A DNA stretch of 64,000 nt from Lagierella sp. (GCF_029983815.1 NZ_JASBYU010000004.1:53536-117535); one strand, 5' to 3'; positions 45,684 to 55,351 are shown, counted from the first letter of the stretch. Notes: generated by a model from the letters alone, not told the origin. Translations and numbers: made by a program.

Positions 45684-46189
45684 TAATTATTCACCTCTTC
45701 CCTTTCTCTATAACTATCTAAAATTCCCTTTATGTCAGAACTCTTTAACTTTCCGTAAACATCACCAGAAATCGTCATAACCGGTGCTAAACCACAAGCT
45801 CCGATACATCTAGTAGCCTGGATAGAAAAGTTTAAGTCTGGAGTCGTTCCTCCAACCTCAATACCAAGATTTTCAGTAACCTCATCTAAAATCTTTTGAG
45901 CCCCTCTAACATAGCAGGCAGTACCTAGGCAAACACCAATTTCGTGTTTTCCCTTTGGAATTAAAGAAAATTGAGAATAGAAAGTAACCACACCATATAT
46001 CTCAGCAATAGGGATATTGGTTTTTTTAGAAATAATCTGTTGAATCTCTATTGGTAAATAACCAAACAAGTGTTGGCCCTTATGTAGAATGGACATAAGA
46101 GAGCCCTTCTTCCTTTTCTCTATATCGATAAAGTTTTCAAACTCTACCAGTTTTTCAGCATTTGCTTCAAAATCAAATGCGAAACTCAT
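45683..46189 (-). CDS. HylC-like [2Fe-2S] subunit (NuoE/HydC family)
   Basis: From ATG at 46189 (AGGAGG upstream) this 168-residue protein has the helical N-terminus and thioredoxin-like [2Fe-2S] domain with CLGTACYVRGA and ATRCIGACGLAPVM. A longer frame from 46264 lacks a good ribosome site. It is the first gene of the operon and partners the HylB flavoprotein. Confidence 0.92.
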   Translation of the reverse strand: MSFAFDFEANAEKLVEFENFIDIEKRKKGSLMSILHKGQHLFGYLPIEIQQIISKKTNIPIAEIYGVVTFYSQFSLIPKGKHEIGVCLGTACYVRGAQKILDEVTENLGIEVGGTTPDLNFSIQATRCIGACGLAPVMTISGDVYGKLKSSDIKGILDSYREREEVNN

Positions 46190-46376
46190 ATACACCCCTC
46201 CTAAATTGATGAAAATGTTTTCAAGCGAAAGGTCCTTAAACCTTTGTTTAGACACTCTACTCACTACTTATATTATTCCACAAATTACCAAACTTATCAA
46301 CCACCTTTAAAGTGATAAAGTTTTAACGATATTTATTATTTAAGTATTTCTTGTATAATGGATTAAGAGGTGAATT

Positions 46377-47870
46377 ATGGCAAAGTACTTTATGGCAATA
46401 GATGCAGGAACCACCAGCAGTAGATGCATCTTATTTACAGAAGATGGACAGATAAAGTCCATAGCACAAAGGGAGATTAGACAGATTTTTCCAAAACCTG
46501 GATATGTAGAACAGGACCCTGTAGACATATGGTCTACCCAAGTCGGATGTTGTGTAGAGGCAATGTCCAAGGTGGGAATTACATGGAAGGACATAATCTC
46601 CATAGGCGTTGCAAATCAACGAGAAACCACAATCCTATGGGATAAAAAGACTGGAGAACCAGTTTATAATGCAATAGTTTGGCAGTGTCGAAGGACTGCA
46701 GACTACTGTGATGAGCTAAAAAACAAGGGCTACGGCGACATGATTAAGGAAAAGACAGGGCTTGTTCCCGACGCCTACTTTTCGGCAACTAAGATAAAGT
46801 GGATACTAGACAATGTCAGTGGAGCTAGAGAGAGGGCTAAAAGAGGAGAAATTTTATTTGGAACTGTGGACTCTTACTTGATTTGGAAACTTACAGGAGG
46901 TAGAGTTCACGCCACAGAAAAGTCAAATGCATCAAGGACCATGCTATACAATATAAAGGAACTTAAATGGGACGAAGACATATTAAAGCTATTGGACATT
47001 CCAAGAGAAATCCTTCCCCAAGTAAAATCTTCTGCTGGAGATTTTGGATATAGTGACAAGTCTTACCTTGGAGGAGAAATACCCATTACTGGAGTTTTAG
47101 GGGACCAACAAGCTTCACTTTTTGGGCAACTATGCTTTCAAAAAGGGGATTGTAAAAACACCTACGGCACAGGAGCTTTTTTACTTATGAACACAGGAAA
47201 AGTTCCCGTATATTCAAACCACGGTCTAGTTACAACCATTGCCTGGGGACTAAAAGACCAGGTGGACTACGCCTTGGAAGGTTCCATATTCGTGGCAGGG
47301 TCTGCGGTCCAGTGGCTAAGGGATGAACTTAGGATACTTGACTCTTCTGAAGATTCGGAATATATGGCAAGTAAAGTAGAAGATACAAATGACTGCTATG
47401 TAGTTCCTGCATTTACTGGACTAGGTGCACCTTACTGGGACCAATATGCAAGGGGGGCAATAGTTGGGATAACAAGAGGTGTAAATAAATACCATATTAT
47501 AAGGGCTACTTTGGAATCCATAGCCTATCTTTCTTCAGATGTCATAGAGGTAATGGAAAAAGATTTAAAGGACAAATTGCACTTACTAAAAGTAGATGGG
47601 GGAGCAAGCAACAACAATTTTCTAATGCAATTTCAATCGGATATTCTAGGAGTTGATGTAATAAGACCTCAAATCACTGAAACCACCGCTTTAGGGGCAA
47701 CTTTGATTTCAGCACTTGGCTGTGGTTACTACAGGGATTTAAATGAAATAAAGAAGGCGGACTTGGAAGAAACCGTATTTTATCCTACAATGGAGGAGTG
47801 TATTAGGAAGGAAAAAATCGAAAGGTGGAGAAAGGCCGTAACCTATTCTTTAAGTTGGGCTAAAAAATAG
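46377..47870 (+). CDS. glpK: Glycerol kinase
   Basis: The 497-residue FGGY kinase starts MAIDAGTTSSRCILF and has NQRETTILWDK, AIVWQCRRT, TYGTGAFLLMNTG and VDGGASNNNFLMQFQ. It phosphorylates glycerol to glycerol-3-phosphate. Promoter-like TATAAT lies at 46354-46359. No glpF or glpD accompany it, so uptake and oxidation genes must be elsewhere. Confidence 0.96.
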   Translation: MAKYFMAIDAGTTSSRCILFTEDGQIKSIAQREIRQIFPKPGYVEQDPVDIWSTQVGCCVEAMSKVGITWKDIISIGVANQRETTILWDKKTGEPVYNAIVWQCRRTADYCDELKNKGYGDMIKEKTGLVPDAYFSATKIKWILDNVSGARERAKRGEILFGTVDSYLIWKLTGGRVHATEKSNASRTMLYNIKELKWDEDILKLLDIPREILPQVKSSAGDFGYSDKSYLGGEIPITGVLGDQQASLFGQLCFQKGDCKNTYGTGAFLLMNTGKVPVYSNHGLVTTIAWGLKDQVDYALEGSIFVAGSAVQWLRDELRILDSSEDSEYMASKVEDTNDCYVVPAFTGLGAPYWDQYARGAIVGITRGVNKYHIIRATLESIAYLSSDVIEVMEKDLKDKLHLLKVDGGASNNNFLMQFQSDILGVDVIRPQITETTALGATLISALGCGYYRDLNEIKKADLEETVFYPTMEECIRKEKIERWRKAVTYSLSWAKK

Positions 47871-47928
47871 GAAAATTAGTAGTATAATAGATGATGGAGT
47901 AACATTTTGATTTAATAAGGAGAGAGAA

Positions 47929-48471
47929 ATGGCAAATAATATCAAGACAAATTTAGATATAATAGAGTCCCTATTATATTTTTGGCAAGCAAGTAGTGAA
48001 GGGGAAAAAGTAGGAGAAGACTACATCAGATCCGTAGCTGATATGGATGACATGAAATATGTCTATAACGATGAGTTTTCTGAAGAAGAAGCTAGAAGAG
48101 TTCTTTCTTCTATTTCCAATAGAGAACTTCTAAGTGACACTACAAAACCAGAAAGAAAGTTTTGGAACAACAATATGTGGATGATGGAGGACTTAGGCTT
48201 TACAGATCTTATGGTAACTCCTGTGAAACAACTGCATTCAGACAAGTTTTTAGAAGTTGTAAACAACCATCCAAATAAGGACAGATACGAAACCATTGAA
48301 ATAGTATTTGTACCAGGCCACCTGGATGAATACTATTTAGACGAAAACCGTCTAATAATCAACTTCTTTAAGATAATGGTGGACATATTCGATCCTGAGA
48401 AGATTACCATTGCAGAAAAGCCAATGGATGAATATATCGAAGAAAAATTGATAGAACTTTTAGAAGCTTAA
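47929..48471 (+). CDS. Uncharacterised 180-residue acidic protein
   Basis: I do not recognise this protein. It is soluble, acidic and without signal peptide or membrane helix; notable words are ESLLYFWQASSEGEKVGEDYI, KFWNNNMWMMEDLGFTDLM and VFVPGHLDEYYLDENRLIINFF. RBS AAGGAGAG precedes the ATG. It lies 58 nt after glpK, could share its transcript, and ends at a terminator. Confidence 0.75.
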   Translation: MANNIKTNLDIIESLLYFWQASSEGEKVGEDYIRSVADMDDMKYVYNDEFSEEEARRVLSSISNRELLSDTTKPERKFWNNNMWMMEDLGFTDLMVTPVKQLHSDKFLEVVNNHPNKDRYETIEIVFVPGHLDEYYLDENRLIINFFKIMVDIFDPEKITIAEKPMDEYIEEKLIELLEA

Positions 48472-48479
48472 ATAAACTT

Positions 48480-48523
48480 CCAGGTAGGAGATGAGAGTTA
48501 AAATCCTATCTGGGAGTTTTTTT
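48480..48523 (+). terminator. Terminator after the 180-residue protein gene
   Basis: CAGGTAGGA and TCCTATCTG pair around a 14-nt loop and are followed by TTTTTTT. Confidence 0.85.
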
Positions 48524-48610
48524 ATTTACTCGAGCCTAGAATAACAATATTTTGAAAAAAAAAATAGAATATAGTAAAATATTTGTAACAAAGTTTTCTA
48601 GGAGGAAAAA

Positions 48611-48796
48611 ATGGGGATTTTAATTGTAATAGGCATCTTGTTTTCAGTTCTTTGTCTGGGGCTAAGTGCTAAAAATCTATTTCAAAACAAAGCGGCAGAA
48701 ACATTTGAACAAAAGGTTTTATTCCTACTTAACTTTATTTTAATGGGAGTAGGGTTACTTGGTCTAACCTACTATATCGGTTTTTTCATTGGATAA
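48611..48796 (+). CDS. Small two-helix membrane protein, 61 residues
   Basis: The ATG at 48611 follows AGGAGG at a good distance. The product has two hydrophobic helices (about residues 2-19 and 36-59) joined by a polar loop. Family and function unknown. It is followed by a bidirectional terminator. Confidence 0.75.
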   Translation: MGILIVIGILFSVLCLGLSAKNLFQNKAAETFEQKVLFLLNFILMGVGLLGLTYYIGFFIG

Positions 48797-48823
48797 TAAT
48801 TTAACGATAGGAGTAAAACAAAA

Positions 48824-48864
48824 GCTCCCTCTTACATTGGACGTAAGAAGGGAGCAAATTTTTT
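48824..48864. terminator. Bidirectional terminator
   Basis: GCTCCCTCTTAC pairs with GTAAGAAGGGAGC (one bulge), with A-run before and TTTTTT after. It serves the small membrane protein gene and the leftward LURP-one gene. Confidence 0.85.
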
Positions 48865-48865
48865 A

Positions 48866-49348
48866 CTAATTTGCCTGGGAATCTTGAATATTGTCAATTG
48901 CAATCATTATGGCAATAAAGAGTTCCTCATATTCTTCATTTATGACATTTATGATAAAACAGTCCCTCAGTCTGAAAACTTCCTTTTCAATATATCCTAT
49001 CAACTCTTCACCCTTTAAGACTCTAAATTCATAGTCAAAGAAATTGCCTTCTATGGTGATATACTCCTTTTCAGGAAGAACTGTAATATATTTTGAAAAG
49101 ATGGAGAACTCGCTTTTCAACGTCAACACTTTTCCGTTGGGAAAAGTTATGTCAAATTTAGGTAGCAAAGTAGGGAATTGCTTATCTATCAATATCTTTT
49201 CATTGGTTTTAACATTGGTAATCTCTAGATGTTTCTCAAAGAATTTAAAATCTTCATCTACAAAATAAACCGTTTCGCCATTTTCATCTACGATTGGGTA
49301 GTGGTCCTCAATCTTAAAAAACTCCTGTTCAATATATAGTTTTTTCAT
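48866..49348 (-). CDS. LURP-one-related (Tubby-like fold) protein
   Basis: The 160-residue protein matches bacterial LURP-one-related proteins: MKKLYIEQEFFKIEDHYPI, YFVDEDFKFFEKHLEI, YITIEGNFFDYEF and a final hydrophobic helix LFIAIMIAIDNI. The fold is a beta-barrel around a helix, related to Tubby and scramblases. Its bacterial role is unknown. Monocistronic. Confidence 0.8.
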   Translation of the reverse strand: MKKLYIEQEFFKIEDHYPIVDENGETVYFVDEDFKFFEKHLEITNVKTNEKILIDKQFPTLLPKFDITFPNGKVLTLKSEFSIFSKYITVLPEKEYITIEGNFFDYEFRVLKGEELIGYIEKEVFRLRDCFIINVINEEYEELFIAIMIAIDNIQDSQAN

Positions 49349-49400
49349 GATAGCCTCCTACTTAAATATACCCTGAAAATGGGAAAAATATTCACCAAAT

Positions 49401-50882
49401 TTAAATATAGATAGGCTTATCTTCAAAGACGGCTTCACAGGTGGCTTCTACACCTAATTTTTTAAAAAGCTTTTTATCTACAGAACCAAGCATTGCAGAG
49501 CAGTGGACTTGAGCCCCCTTTAGTTTAGGGATTTGGTCAAGGGCAAGTTGCGCCCTTTCATCATTTGCTGCAGAAATGGACAAGGCTGTAAGGGTCTCGT
49601 CAATATGAAGCCTTGGGTTTTTGCTTCCCAAATACTTTGTCTTTAACTTTTGAATAGGCTCTATGGCAGAAGGTGCAATTAAATGGACAGGGTCTTCTAT
49701 CTTTGCCAAGTATTTTAGGGCGTTTAAGATTAGCGCTGCAGAAGGTCCTAGAAGGTCCGAAGTCTTTCCAGTGATGATATGTCCGTCGGAAAGTTCCATG
49801 GCAGCTGCAGCAAAACCTGTTTCCTCTGCCCTTTTAATGGCTGGATTTACTACAGGGCGATCCTCTGGCTTTAATTGTAGCTGTTTCATAAGAAGTTCTA
49901 TTCTATAAACGACAGAATGGCTAATTCGACCCTTGGAATATTCGTTTAAGGCATCATAGTACCTTTTTATAATCTCCTGTTTAGATGCATTTCTACAAAC
50001 TTCGTCATCAGCTATACAAAAACCTGCCATATTAACACCCATATCCGTAGGGGAGTTGTAGGGAGAACTGCCATATATCATTTCAAACATCGCTTTAACC
50101 ACAGGGAAAATCTCCACATCTCGGTTATAGGAAACCACAGTTTCCCCATAGTGTTCCAAATGATAAGGGTCAATCATATTGATATCATTTAAGTCTGCAG
50201 TGGCAGCTTCGTAGGCAAGATTTACAGGATGTTTCAAAGATAGATTCCAAATTGGGAAAGTTTCAAACTTTGCATAGCCCGATCTGATCCCACGTTTTTG
50301 GTCATGATAAAGCTGAGAGAGACAAGTGGCCATCTTTCCGCTTCCCGGTCCTGGAGCAGTAAGTACCACAAGGGGCTTGCTGGTTTTAATATATTCATTT
50401 TTCCCAAAGCCCTTTTCACTTACAATATTAGAAATATCTGCAGGATAGTCATCTATAATATAGTGGGTGTAGACGTCAATTCCCAAATTTGTAAGCCTTT
50501 CCTTGAACAAATCCGCACCGTGTTGGCCAGTATACTGGGTTATAACCACCGAACCGACAAAGAGACCATACCCCCTAAAGGCGTCAATAAGCCTTAGAAG
50601 TTCTACATCATAAGTGATTCCCAGGTCTCCTCGGATTTTGTTCTTTTCAATGTCCTTTGCATTTATTGTAATAATAATTTCAATTTCATTAGATAGTTCC
50701 TTTAACAATCTCAATTTAATATCCGGCTCAAACCCTGGCAAAACTCTAGAAGCGTGGAAGTCGTCAAAGAGCTTACCGCCAAATTCCAGATATAACTTAT
50801 TGTCAAATTGTTCAATTCGTTTTCTTATATTCTTTGATTGAAGCTTTATATATTTTTCCTTATCAAAACCTATGTCCATCAT
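49401..50882 (-). CDS. DUF1846 family protein
   Basis: The 493-residue protein matches the DUF1846 family, common in Firmicutes; family words are RVLPGFEPDIKLRLL, TAPGPGSGKMATCLSQLYHD (P-loop-like), KFETFPIWNLSLKHPVNLAYEAAT, NMAGFCIADDEV and TGKTSDLLGPSAALILNALK. Structural data suggest nucleotide binding, but no reaction is established. It is cytosolic and monocistronic. Confidence 0.9.
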   Translation of the reverse strand: MMDIGFDKEKYIKLQSKNIRKRIEQFDNKLYLEFGGKLFDDFHASRVLPGFEPDIKLRLLKELSNEIEIIITINAKDIEKNKIRGDLGITYDVELLRLIDAFRGYGLFVGSVVITQYTGQHGADLFKERLTNLGIDVYTHYIIDDYPADISNIVSEKGFGKNEYIKTSKPLVVLTAPGPGSGKMATCLSQLYHDQKRGIRSGYAKFETFPIWNLSLKHPVNLAYEAATADLNDINMIDPYHLEHYGETVVSYNRDVEIFPVVKAMFEMIYGSSPYNSPTDMGVNMAGFCIADDEVCRNASKQEIIKRYYDALNEYSKGRISHSVVYRIELLMKQLQLKPEDRPVVNPAIKRAEETGFAAAAMELSDGHIITGKTSDLLGPSAALILNALKYLAKIEDPVHLIAPSAIEPIQKLKTKYLGSKNPRLHIDETLTALSISAANDERAQLALDQIPKLKGAQVHCSAMLGSVDKKLFKKLGVEATCEAVFEDKPIYI

Positions 50883-50942
50883 TTCCCCCTTAAGAAATCT
50901 AAAAGTACATAGTTATAGTCTACTACAAAACTCTAAAAGTCG

Positions 50943-52592
50943 CTATTGTAGCAGATAACCCTCAAAAAATATAATATCATATCTATCCTCTTCAAAATTA
51001 TGTTGGATTTCCAAATCCTTTAAGATAACCCTAGTTTTATCTCCATCCATATCATAGTCTAAGACTAGAGGACTTTTAAAATTGGACTTTTCTACAAACT
51101 CTCTCAATTCATCTAGACTGTACTTTACTTCTTTCGAATCAAGCTTAAAAATCACCTTTTCATCGTTTAGGATTATGGAAAATTTGTCGCTATTTGACTG
51201 ATTTATAAAGGTTAGATTATTAAAATTTGAGATGTCCATACTATCAAAACTTGCAGAAAAACTTACTCCAGGATATCCACTTATATTTTCATCTGCAGAA
51301 CTATTTTCTAGTGTAGCCAGATCAAAATCTCCTAAGTCTTTAAGCCTTTTCATTTCACTTCTCTGTGAAAAATAGGAGACTATGGAACTGATATTTCTAC
51401 GATCTTTCCCCTTTATCTTTGAAAGGTTAAGCTTTCCTGTAGACATATTCACATTGTTTTTAGTCAAAATAGAAGAAAGCCTATTTTTTTGACTATAGAG
51501 GGAAAGGTTGTAGCTACTAAGAGGCCCTAAAGTTGAAATCAAGATGAGTAGGGACAAAATTTTTAAAGTAAAAATATTGTGCTTCTTTCTACCTAGGATA
51601 TTGTATAGCATGAAAAAGGTAAGAAAGAGACCTATGAGTATTACATAGTATCTGTTTTCCGTAAGACCATACTCTATAATTCTATTGGCCATGGTATAGA
51701 ACATAAGTCCTAGTAGGGGTAAAGAAGAAATCGGAAAATAATAGCTGATCAATAAATTTGATGCCACTTTTTCCCTATAGCTAAAGAAGATGATGACACT
51801 TGCCAAAATCCCATATACAATTGCCAAATAGGAGATGATGCGTAAAGGCAAAACTGCCTTTATGAGTATCTGTATAAAGTAGGCATATAGGATTAGACTC
51901 ATAACTATCTCTATTGGTATAAGTATATTTTTTAAAATCTTCTTTGCAATAGTAGGCTCCAACCACTCCTCATATACAAAAGCCCTTGGGAAATTATTTA
52001 AAAATAACCACAAATTCAAAGTTCCCATAGTTAGAACAAAGGCCTTCAATATATAGTTTCCCATAAACACAAACCCAAAGAGGCTTGTTATGGAAAATAG
52101 TACAAGGGAAAGCCCCAAAAAAGTTATAAAAGATAGAAAACTACTTACAAATAGTCCCCGTAAAATCCTATAGACATAAAACTCGTGACCTTCAGGGTTT
52201 CCAATCTTTTCAATGTAAAGGGAAAGGGAGATAAAGAATAGGACAAAGCCAAAAAAGTAGATGACTATTCTAGGGCTTATGTCATTCCAATATCTTCCCA
52301 TGATTGAATAGATTACAAAAGCAAAAAGAAGTCCTAACCCATAGGTAAATATTCGATATAACTTTGAGGAAAACTGTACCTGTAAAGTTTCATTTAAAAG
52401 CTCTATAAAAATAAATATAAAGATTGAAACAAATAGAGTTACAGCATAGGGAGCAATCACCTGTTGATATGGTACATCATCCACAATAAAACATAGTAGT
52501 AACCCAAGGATTAAACCCAATACACAAGTTATGGGAAATCTAATAAAGGTTGATTTGAAGTTTTTTAGATTCCGATTTATAAAATTTTTCAT
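50943..52592 (-). CDS. DUF4153-type multi-pass membrane protein
   Basis: From ATG at 52592 (GGAGG upstream; overlapping the regulator stop) the protein has 549 residues. About eleven membrane helices fill the first ~360 residues, followed by a soluble C-terminal domain of ~180. PNYPRAFVYEEW-like and LEPTIAKKILKNILIPIEIVM regions resemble the DUF4153 family. No function is known. It is the last gene of an operon with a YozG-type HTH regulator and a DUF2975 protein. Confidence 0.75.
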   Translation of the reverse strand: MKNFINRNLKNFKSTFIRFPITCVLGLILGLLLCFIVDDVPYQQVIAPYAVTLFVSIFIFIFIELLNETLQVQFSSKLYRIFTYGLGLLFAFVIYSIMGRYWNDISPRIVIYFFGFVLFFISLSLYIEKIGNPEGHEFYVYRILRGLFVSSFLSFITFLGLSLVLFSITSLFGFVFMGNYILKAFVLTMGTLNLWLFLNNFPRAFVYEEWLEPTIAKKILKNILIPIEIVMSLILYAYFIQILIKAVLPLRIISYLAIVYGILASVIIFFSYREKVASNLLISYYFPISSLPLLGLMFYTMANRIIEYGLTENRYYVILIGLFLTFFMLYNILGRKKHNIFTLKILSLLILISTLGPLSSYNLSLYSQKNRLSSILTKNNVNMSTGKLNLSKIKGKDRRNISSIVSYFSQRSEMKRLKDLGDFDLATLENSSADENISGYPGVSFSASFDSMDISNFNNLTFINQSNSDKFSIILNDEKVIFKLDSKEVKYSLDELREFVEKSNFKSPLVLDYDMDGDKTRVILKDLEIQHNFEEDRYDIIFFEGYLLQ

Positions 52593-52593
52593 A

Positions 52594-52797
52594 TTATTCC
52601 TCCACATACTCTAAAATATCCCCAGGTTGACATTGTAAAACCTCACAGATCTTATTCAAAGTCTCAAAACGGATTGCCTTTGCCCGATTATTTTTCAAAA
52701 TTGAAATATTGGCCATGGTTATACCAACACGATTGGAAAGCTCTGTTACAGACATCTTTCTCTTTGCCAACATCACATCAATATTAACTCGTATCAT
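52594..52797 (-). CDS. Small Cro/C1-type HTH regulator
   Basis: This 67-residue protein is a single XRE-type helix-turn-helix (KMSVTELSNRVGITMANISILKNNRAKAIRFETL; LNKICEVLQCQPGDILEY), like B. subtilis YozG. Such regulators are usually found next to DUF2975 membrane proteins, as here. It probably controls its own operon. Confidence 0.9.
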   Translation of the reverse strand: MIRVNIDVMLAKRKMSVTELSNRVGITMANISILKNNRAKAIRFETLNKICEVLQCQPGDILEYVEE

Positions 52798-52805
52798 AAA
52801 ATCAC

Positions 52806-53282
52806 CTATATAGTTAAGTCGCTGTCCTGTTGAAGGTTGACAGCTTTATTTAACAGATATTCAACTAGAGACAATAGGATGTAGACTATTGCCAAAACCA
52901 ACACATAGATTAGGTGTAAAAGAATTAAATACCTATTCTGAACTAGAAAGATAAATGCAAGAAAGTTTAAAAAAACAACTAAAGCTATGGCAAATCCCAC
53001 TGCATATCTAATCTTCTTCATGGTGTTTAGACTTTCTAGTGTAAAGATTTTCTGGTTATAAATATTTTCATACAAACCTAGGCATTTGAATCCACAGTAG
53101 AATATAGGGGCAGCCTCTAGATAAAAAATAACTAGCCACGGCAAATAAAATTCCCTATAATCTGGATGAATTTGTAAAATCATCTGTCCTTGATAGGGCA
53201 AATATTTAAATAAAAGAAATAAAATCCCCATCATAAGTAAAATTGATATTAACTGTAGAATTCTGGAATAAGTTTTTTCCAT
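52806..53282 (-). CDS. DUF2975 membrane protein
   Basis: The 158-residue protein has four predicted membrane helices and matches DUF2975, whose members accompany YozG-like regulators (gene pair 8 nt apart). It may sense membrane state and modulate the regulator. RBS GGGAG precedes the ATG at 53282. Confidence 0.82.
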   Translation of the reverse strand: MEKTYSRILQLISILLMMGILFLLFKYLPYQGQMILQIHPDYREFYLPWLVIFYLEAAPIFYCGFKCLGLYENIYNQKIFTLESLNTMKKIRYAVGFAIALVVFLNFLAFIFLVQNRYLILLHLIYVLVLAIVYILLSLVEYLLNKAVNLQQDSDLTI

Positions 53283-53305
53283 TTCGCACCACTCCCTTTT
53301 ATTAA

Positions 53306-53333
53306 ATTATAACAATAATTTATCGAAAGTCAA
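53306..53333 (-). promoter_or_regulatory. Promoter of the DUF2975-HTH-DUF4153 operon
   Basis: On the minus strand TTGACT (53333-53328) and TATAAT (53311-53306) are 16 bp apart, just upstream of the DUF2975 start. Confidence 0.7.
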
Positions 53334-53430
53334 TAAACAGTTATTGCAATAGGATAAATCCCAAAATTAACAAGGATTTTAGCAAACCTTTACATTCCTA
53401 TACCATAATTAATACAAGGAGGAAGACTAA

Positions 53431-53508
53431 ATGAAAACATTCATTCTAACATCTAAAATTATGGTCTACTTGATAATGTTGGACTTAATTTTAGAAATAT
53501 TTTATTAA
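53431..53508 (+). CDS. 25-residue hydrophobic peptide
   Basis: ATG at 53431 follows AAGGAGGAAG. The frame reads MKTFILTSKIMVYLIMLDL then ILEIFY and stop. One hydrophobic helix is likely. It lies 11 nt upstream of the next gene, so it may be a small membrane peptide or a leader controlling that gene. Confidence 0.5.
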   Translation: MKTFILTSKIMVYLIMLDLILEIFY

Positions 53509-53519
53509 GGAGTTAAATA

Positions 53520-53888
53520 ATGGAAAACACGGACTTTTTATGTAATAGTCTTAGAGGTAGAGTCTACTATGGCCCAAGGGATAAAAAGGAAGTATTTATT
53601 ACCGTTGATGGCGAAGAGCTCTATTTTCACGAACTATTACAGGAGTGTAGGAAGGTAAAAAAGGATTATAAGAGAGAGGATTTGTTGGAGGATTTAAAAG
53701 AAATAGAAAATCTAGATGTAACTGATGCGCTTTACTCCAATAGCCCTGTAAAAATAGCAATGGCATTACTAGACGAAAGACTAGATTTAAAGGATTTGAA
53801 AAATGCCCAACATCAGTTCAACAAAGGAAATAATCTACTTTCCTTTTTATACAAAATAAGATTTCAGGCAGAAGGATTCCCAATTTAA
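53520..53888 (+). CDS. Uncharacterised 122-residue protein
   Basis: I do not recognise this protein. It is soluble and charged; NSLRGRVYYGPRDKKEVFITVDGEEL suggests a short beta region, followed by helices. GGAG lies upstream of the ATG, and the 25-residue peptide gene precedes it closely. No promoter-like sequence separates them. Confidence 0.65.
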   Translation: MENTDFLCNSLRGRVYYGPRDKKEVFITVDGEELYFHELLQECRKVKKDYKREDLLEDLKEIENLDVTDALYSNSPVKIAMALLDERLDLKDLKNAQHQFNKGNNLLSFLYKIRFQAEGFPI

Positions 53889-54025
53889 AAATAGTGGAAT
53901 CTTTTTGTTAATTGAAATGATGTGACATAACTGTTTAGGGAAACGGACCTTTACAGTTTTTTTATTTCAAAAATTGTCTTAGATTAAAGCCCAAAATTAT
54001 GGTATTCTTTTACATAGGTGATGAT

Positions 54026-54541
54026 ATGGAACTGATAATAGAAAAGGCAAGGGTATCTCAAGCAGAAGAAGTCTTAAAATGTATAAGACAAGCGGCTGAA
54101 GAAAGTAACAACCTTATAGTAACAACTGAAAATCTTAAAAACTATACTGTAACTGAAGAAAAATTTTTAATTGATGGATATAGAAAATCAAAAACAGGAC
54201 TGATGTTGGTAGGTATAGTAGATGAAAAGATTGTATCCCTTGGAACACTGCAAGGTAATTCTCTTGAATCAAAGGCAGGTCATAGGGTGACTTTAGGAGT
54301 ATTTGTCCTAAAAGACTATTGGAACATGGGCATTGGCCGTCAGATGATAACGGCACTTTTAGACTACTGCGTAGGAAACCCCTACATTGAAATAGTCGAC
54401 TTAGACGTTAGGGCAGACAACTATGCCGCCATTGGTCTTTACGAAAGATTTGGTTTTGAAACCATAGGAGGGTATAGGGACTATTTTAAAGACGGGGATG
54501 GCAGCTATGAGGACGCCATTTTAATGGCACTATATCTATAA
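54026..54541 (+). CDS. GNAT family N-acetyltransferase
   Basis: From ATG at 54026 (AGGTGAT upstream) the protein has 171 residues with the GNAT acetyl-CoA motif VFVLKDYWNMGIGRQMITALLDYC and the C-terminal words LYERFGFETIGGYRDYFKDGDGSYEDAILMALYL. Substrate unknown; the pattern is like RimI/PhnO-type protein or small-molecule acetyltransferases. Confidence 0.88.
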   Translation: MELIIEKARVSQAEEVLKCIRQAAEESNNLIVTTENLKNYTVTEEKFLIDGYRKSKTGLMLVGIVDEKIVSLGTLQGNSLESKAGHRVTLGVFVLKDYWNMGIGRQMITALLDYCVGNPYIEIVDLDVRADNYAAIGLYERFGFETIGGYRDYFKDGDGSYEDAILMALYL

Positions 54542-54642
54542 CAATATCTTATTTCACAAGATAAAGCATAAAAATAAAATAATCCTTAAGTTTTTCATTT
54601 ATTAAATTAATGATATAATGAGAAAGATAAGGACGTGATGGA

Positions 54643-55320
54643 TTGAATAGAAAACTTAGCAATCGTATGATACAAAAGAGACGGATGTATCAGATTTTTA
54701 TAGACGCAACTACAGATATCATTGACCAAGAGGGAATTGATAGCGTTACAATTAGAAAAGTTGCTGACAGAGCAGGGTACAATAGTGCAACTATCTACAA
54801 TTACTTTAAAAACCTAGACGAATTAAAATTCTTTAGTGTTATGTCCTACATGCAAAAGTATCTAGAAGCCCTATCCTACACACATGAGGAGTTTAAAGAT
54901 CCCATTAGTAAGTATAAATATGTTTGGGAGGTCTTTGCAGCACAAGCCTTCAAATATCCAACGTATTTTAAAATTATTTTCTTTAAGCAAATTTATGACG
55001 ATATTGAACCTGTACTACAACAGTACTATGAACTCTTTCCTGAGTCTATTCCAGGAGAAATCAATATTTCAAAAGATGTTATTGAAGATATGTTAAGAAA
55101 AGGAGACATTTCATCAAGGTCTATGGTACTTATGGAGGAGATAATAAAAAAAGAATTTATATCTCAAGAAGAAGGAGAAATAATAGATTCAATGGTGATA
55201 CGTCTATTTAAAAGTCTACTAGATGAAGTGGAACAAAATCCATCATTAAAGGATAAATATATAAAAGAATTTAAAACCTACCTGGATATGTTAATACCAG
55301 ATGAAATGTTAGAAAATTAA
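54643..55320 (+). CDS. TetR/AcrR-family transcriptional regulator
   Basis: The 225-residue protein has an N-terminal TetR HTH (IFIDATTDIIDQEGIDSVTIRKVADRAGYNSATIYNYFKNLDELKFFSVMSY) and an all-helical C-terminal domain for ligand and dimerisation. The start is TTG at 54643. No obvious target gene is adjacent; a TATAAT at 54612 marks its promoter. It ends at the hairpin of a long repeat unit. Confidence 0.88.
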   Translation: MNRKLSNRMIQKRRMYQIFIDATTDIIDQEGIDSVTIRKVADRAGYNSATIYNYFKNLDELKFFSVMSYMQKYLEALSYTHEEFKDPISKYKYVWEVFAAQAFKYPTYFKIIFFKQIYDDIEPVLQQYYELFPESIPGEINISKDVIEDMLRKGDISSRSMVLMEEIIKKEFISQEEGEIIDSMVIRLFKSLLDEVEQNPSLKDKYIKEFKTYLDMLIPDEMLEN

Positions 55321-55351
55321 AAATAAATATTTTATGAAAAAAAGTAAAACG

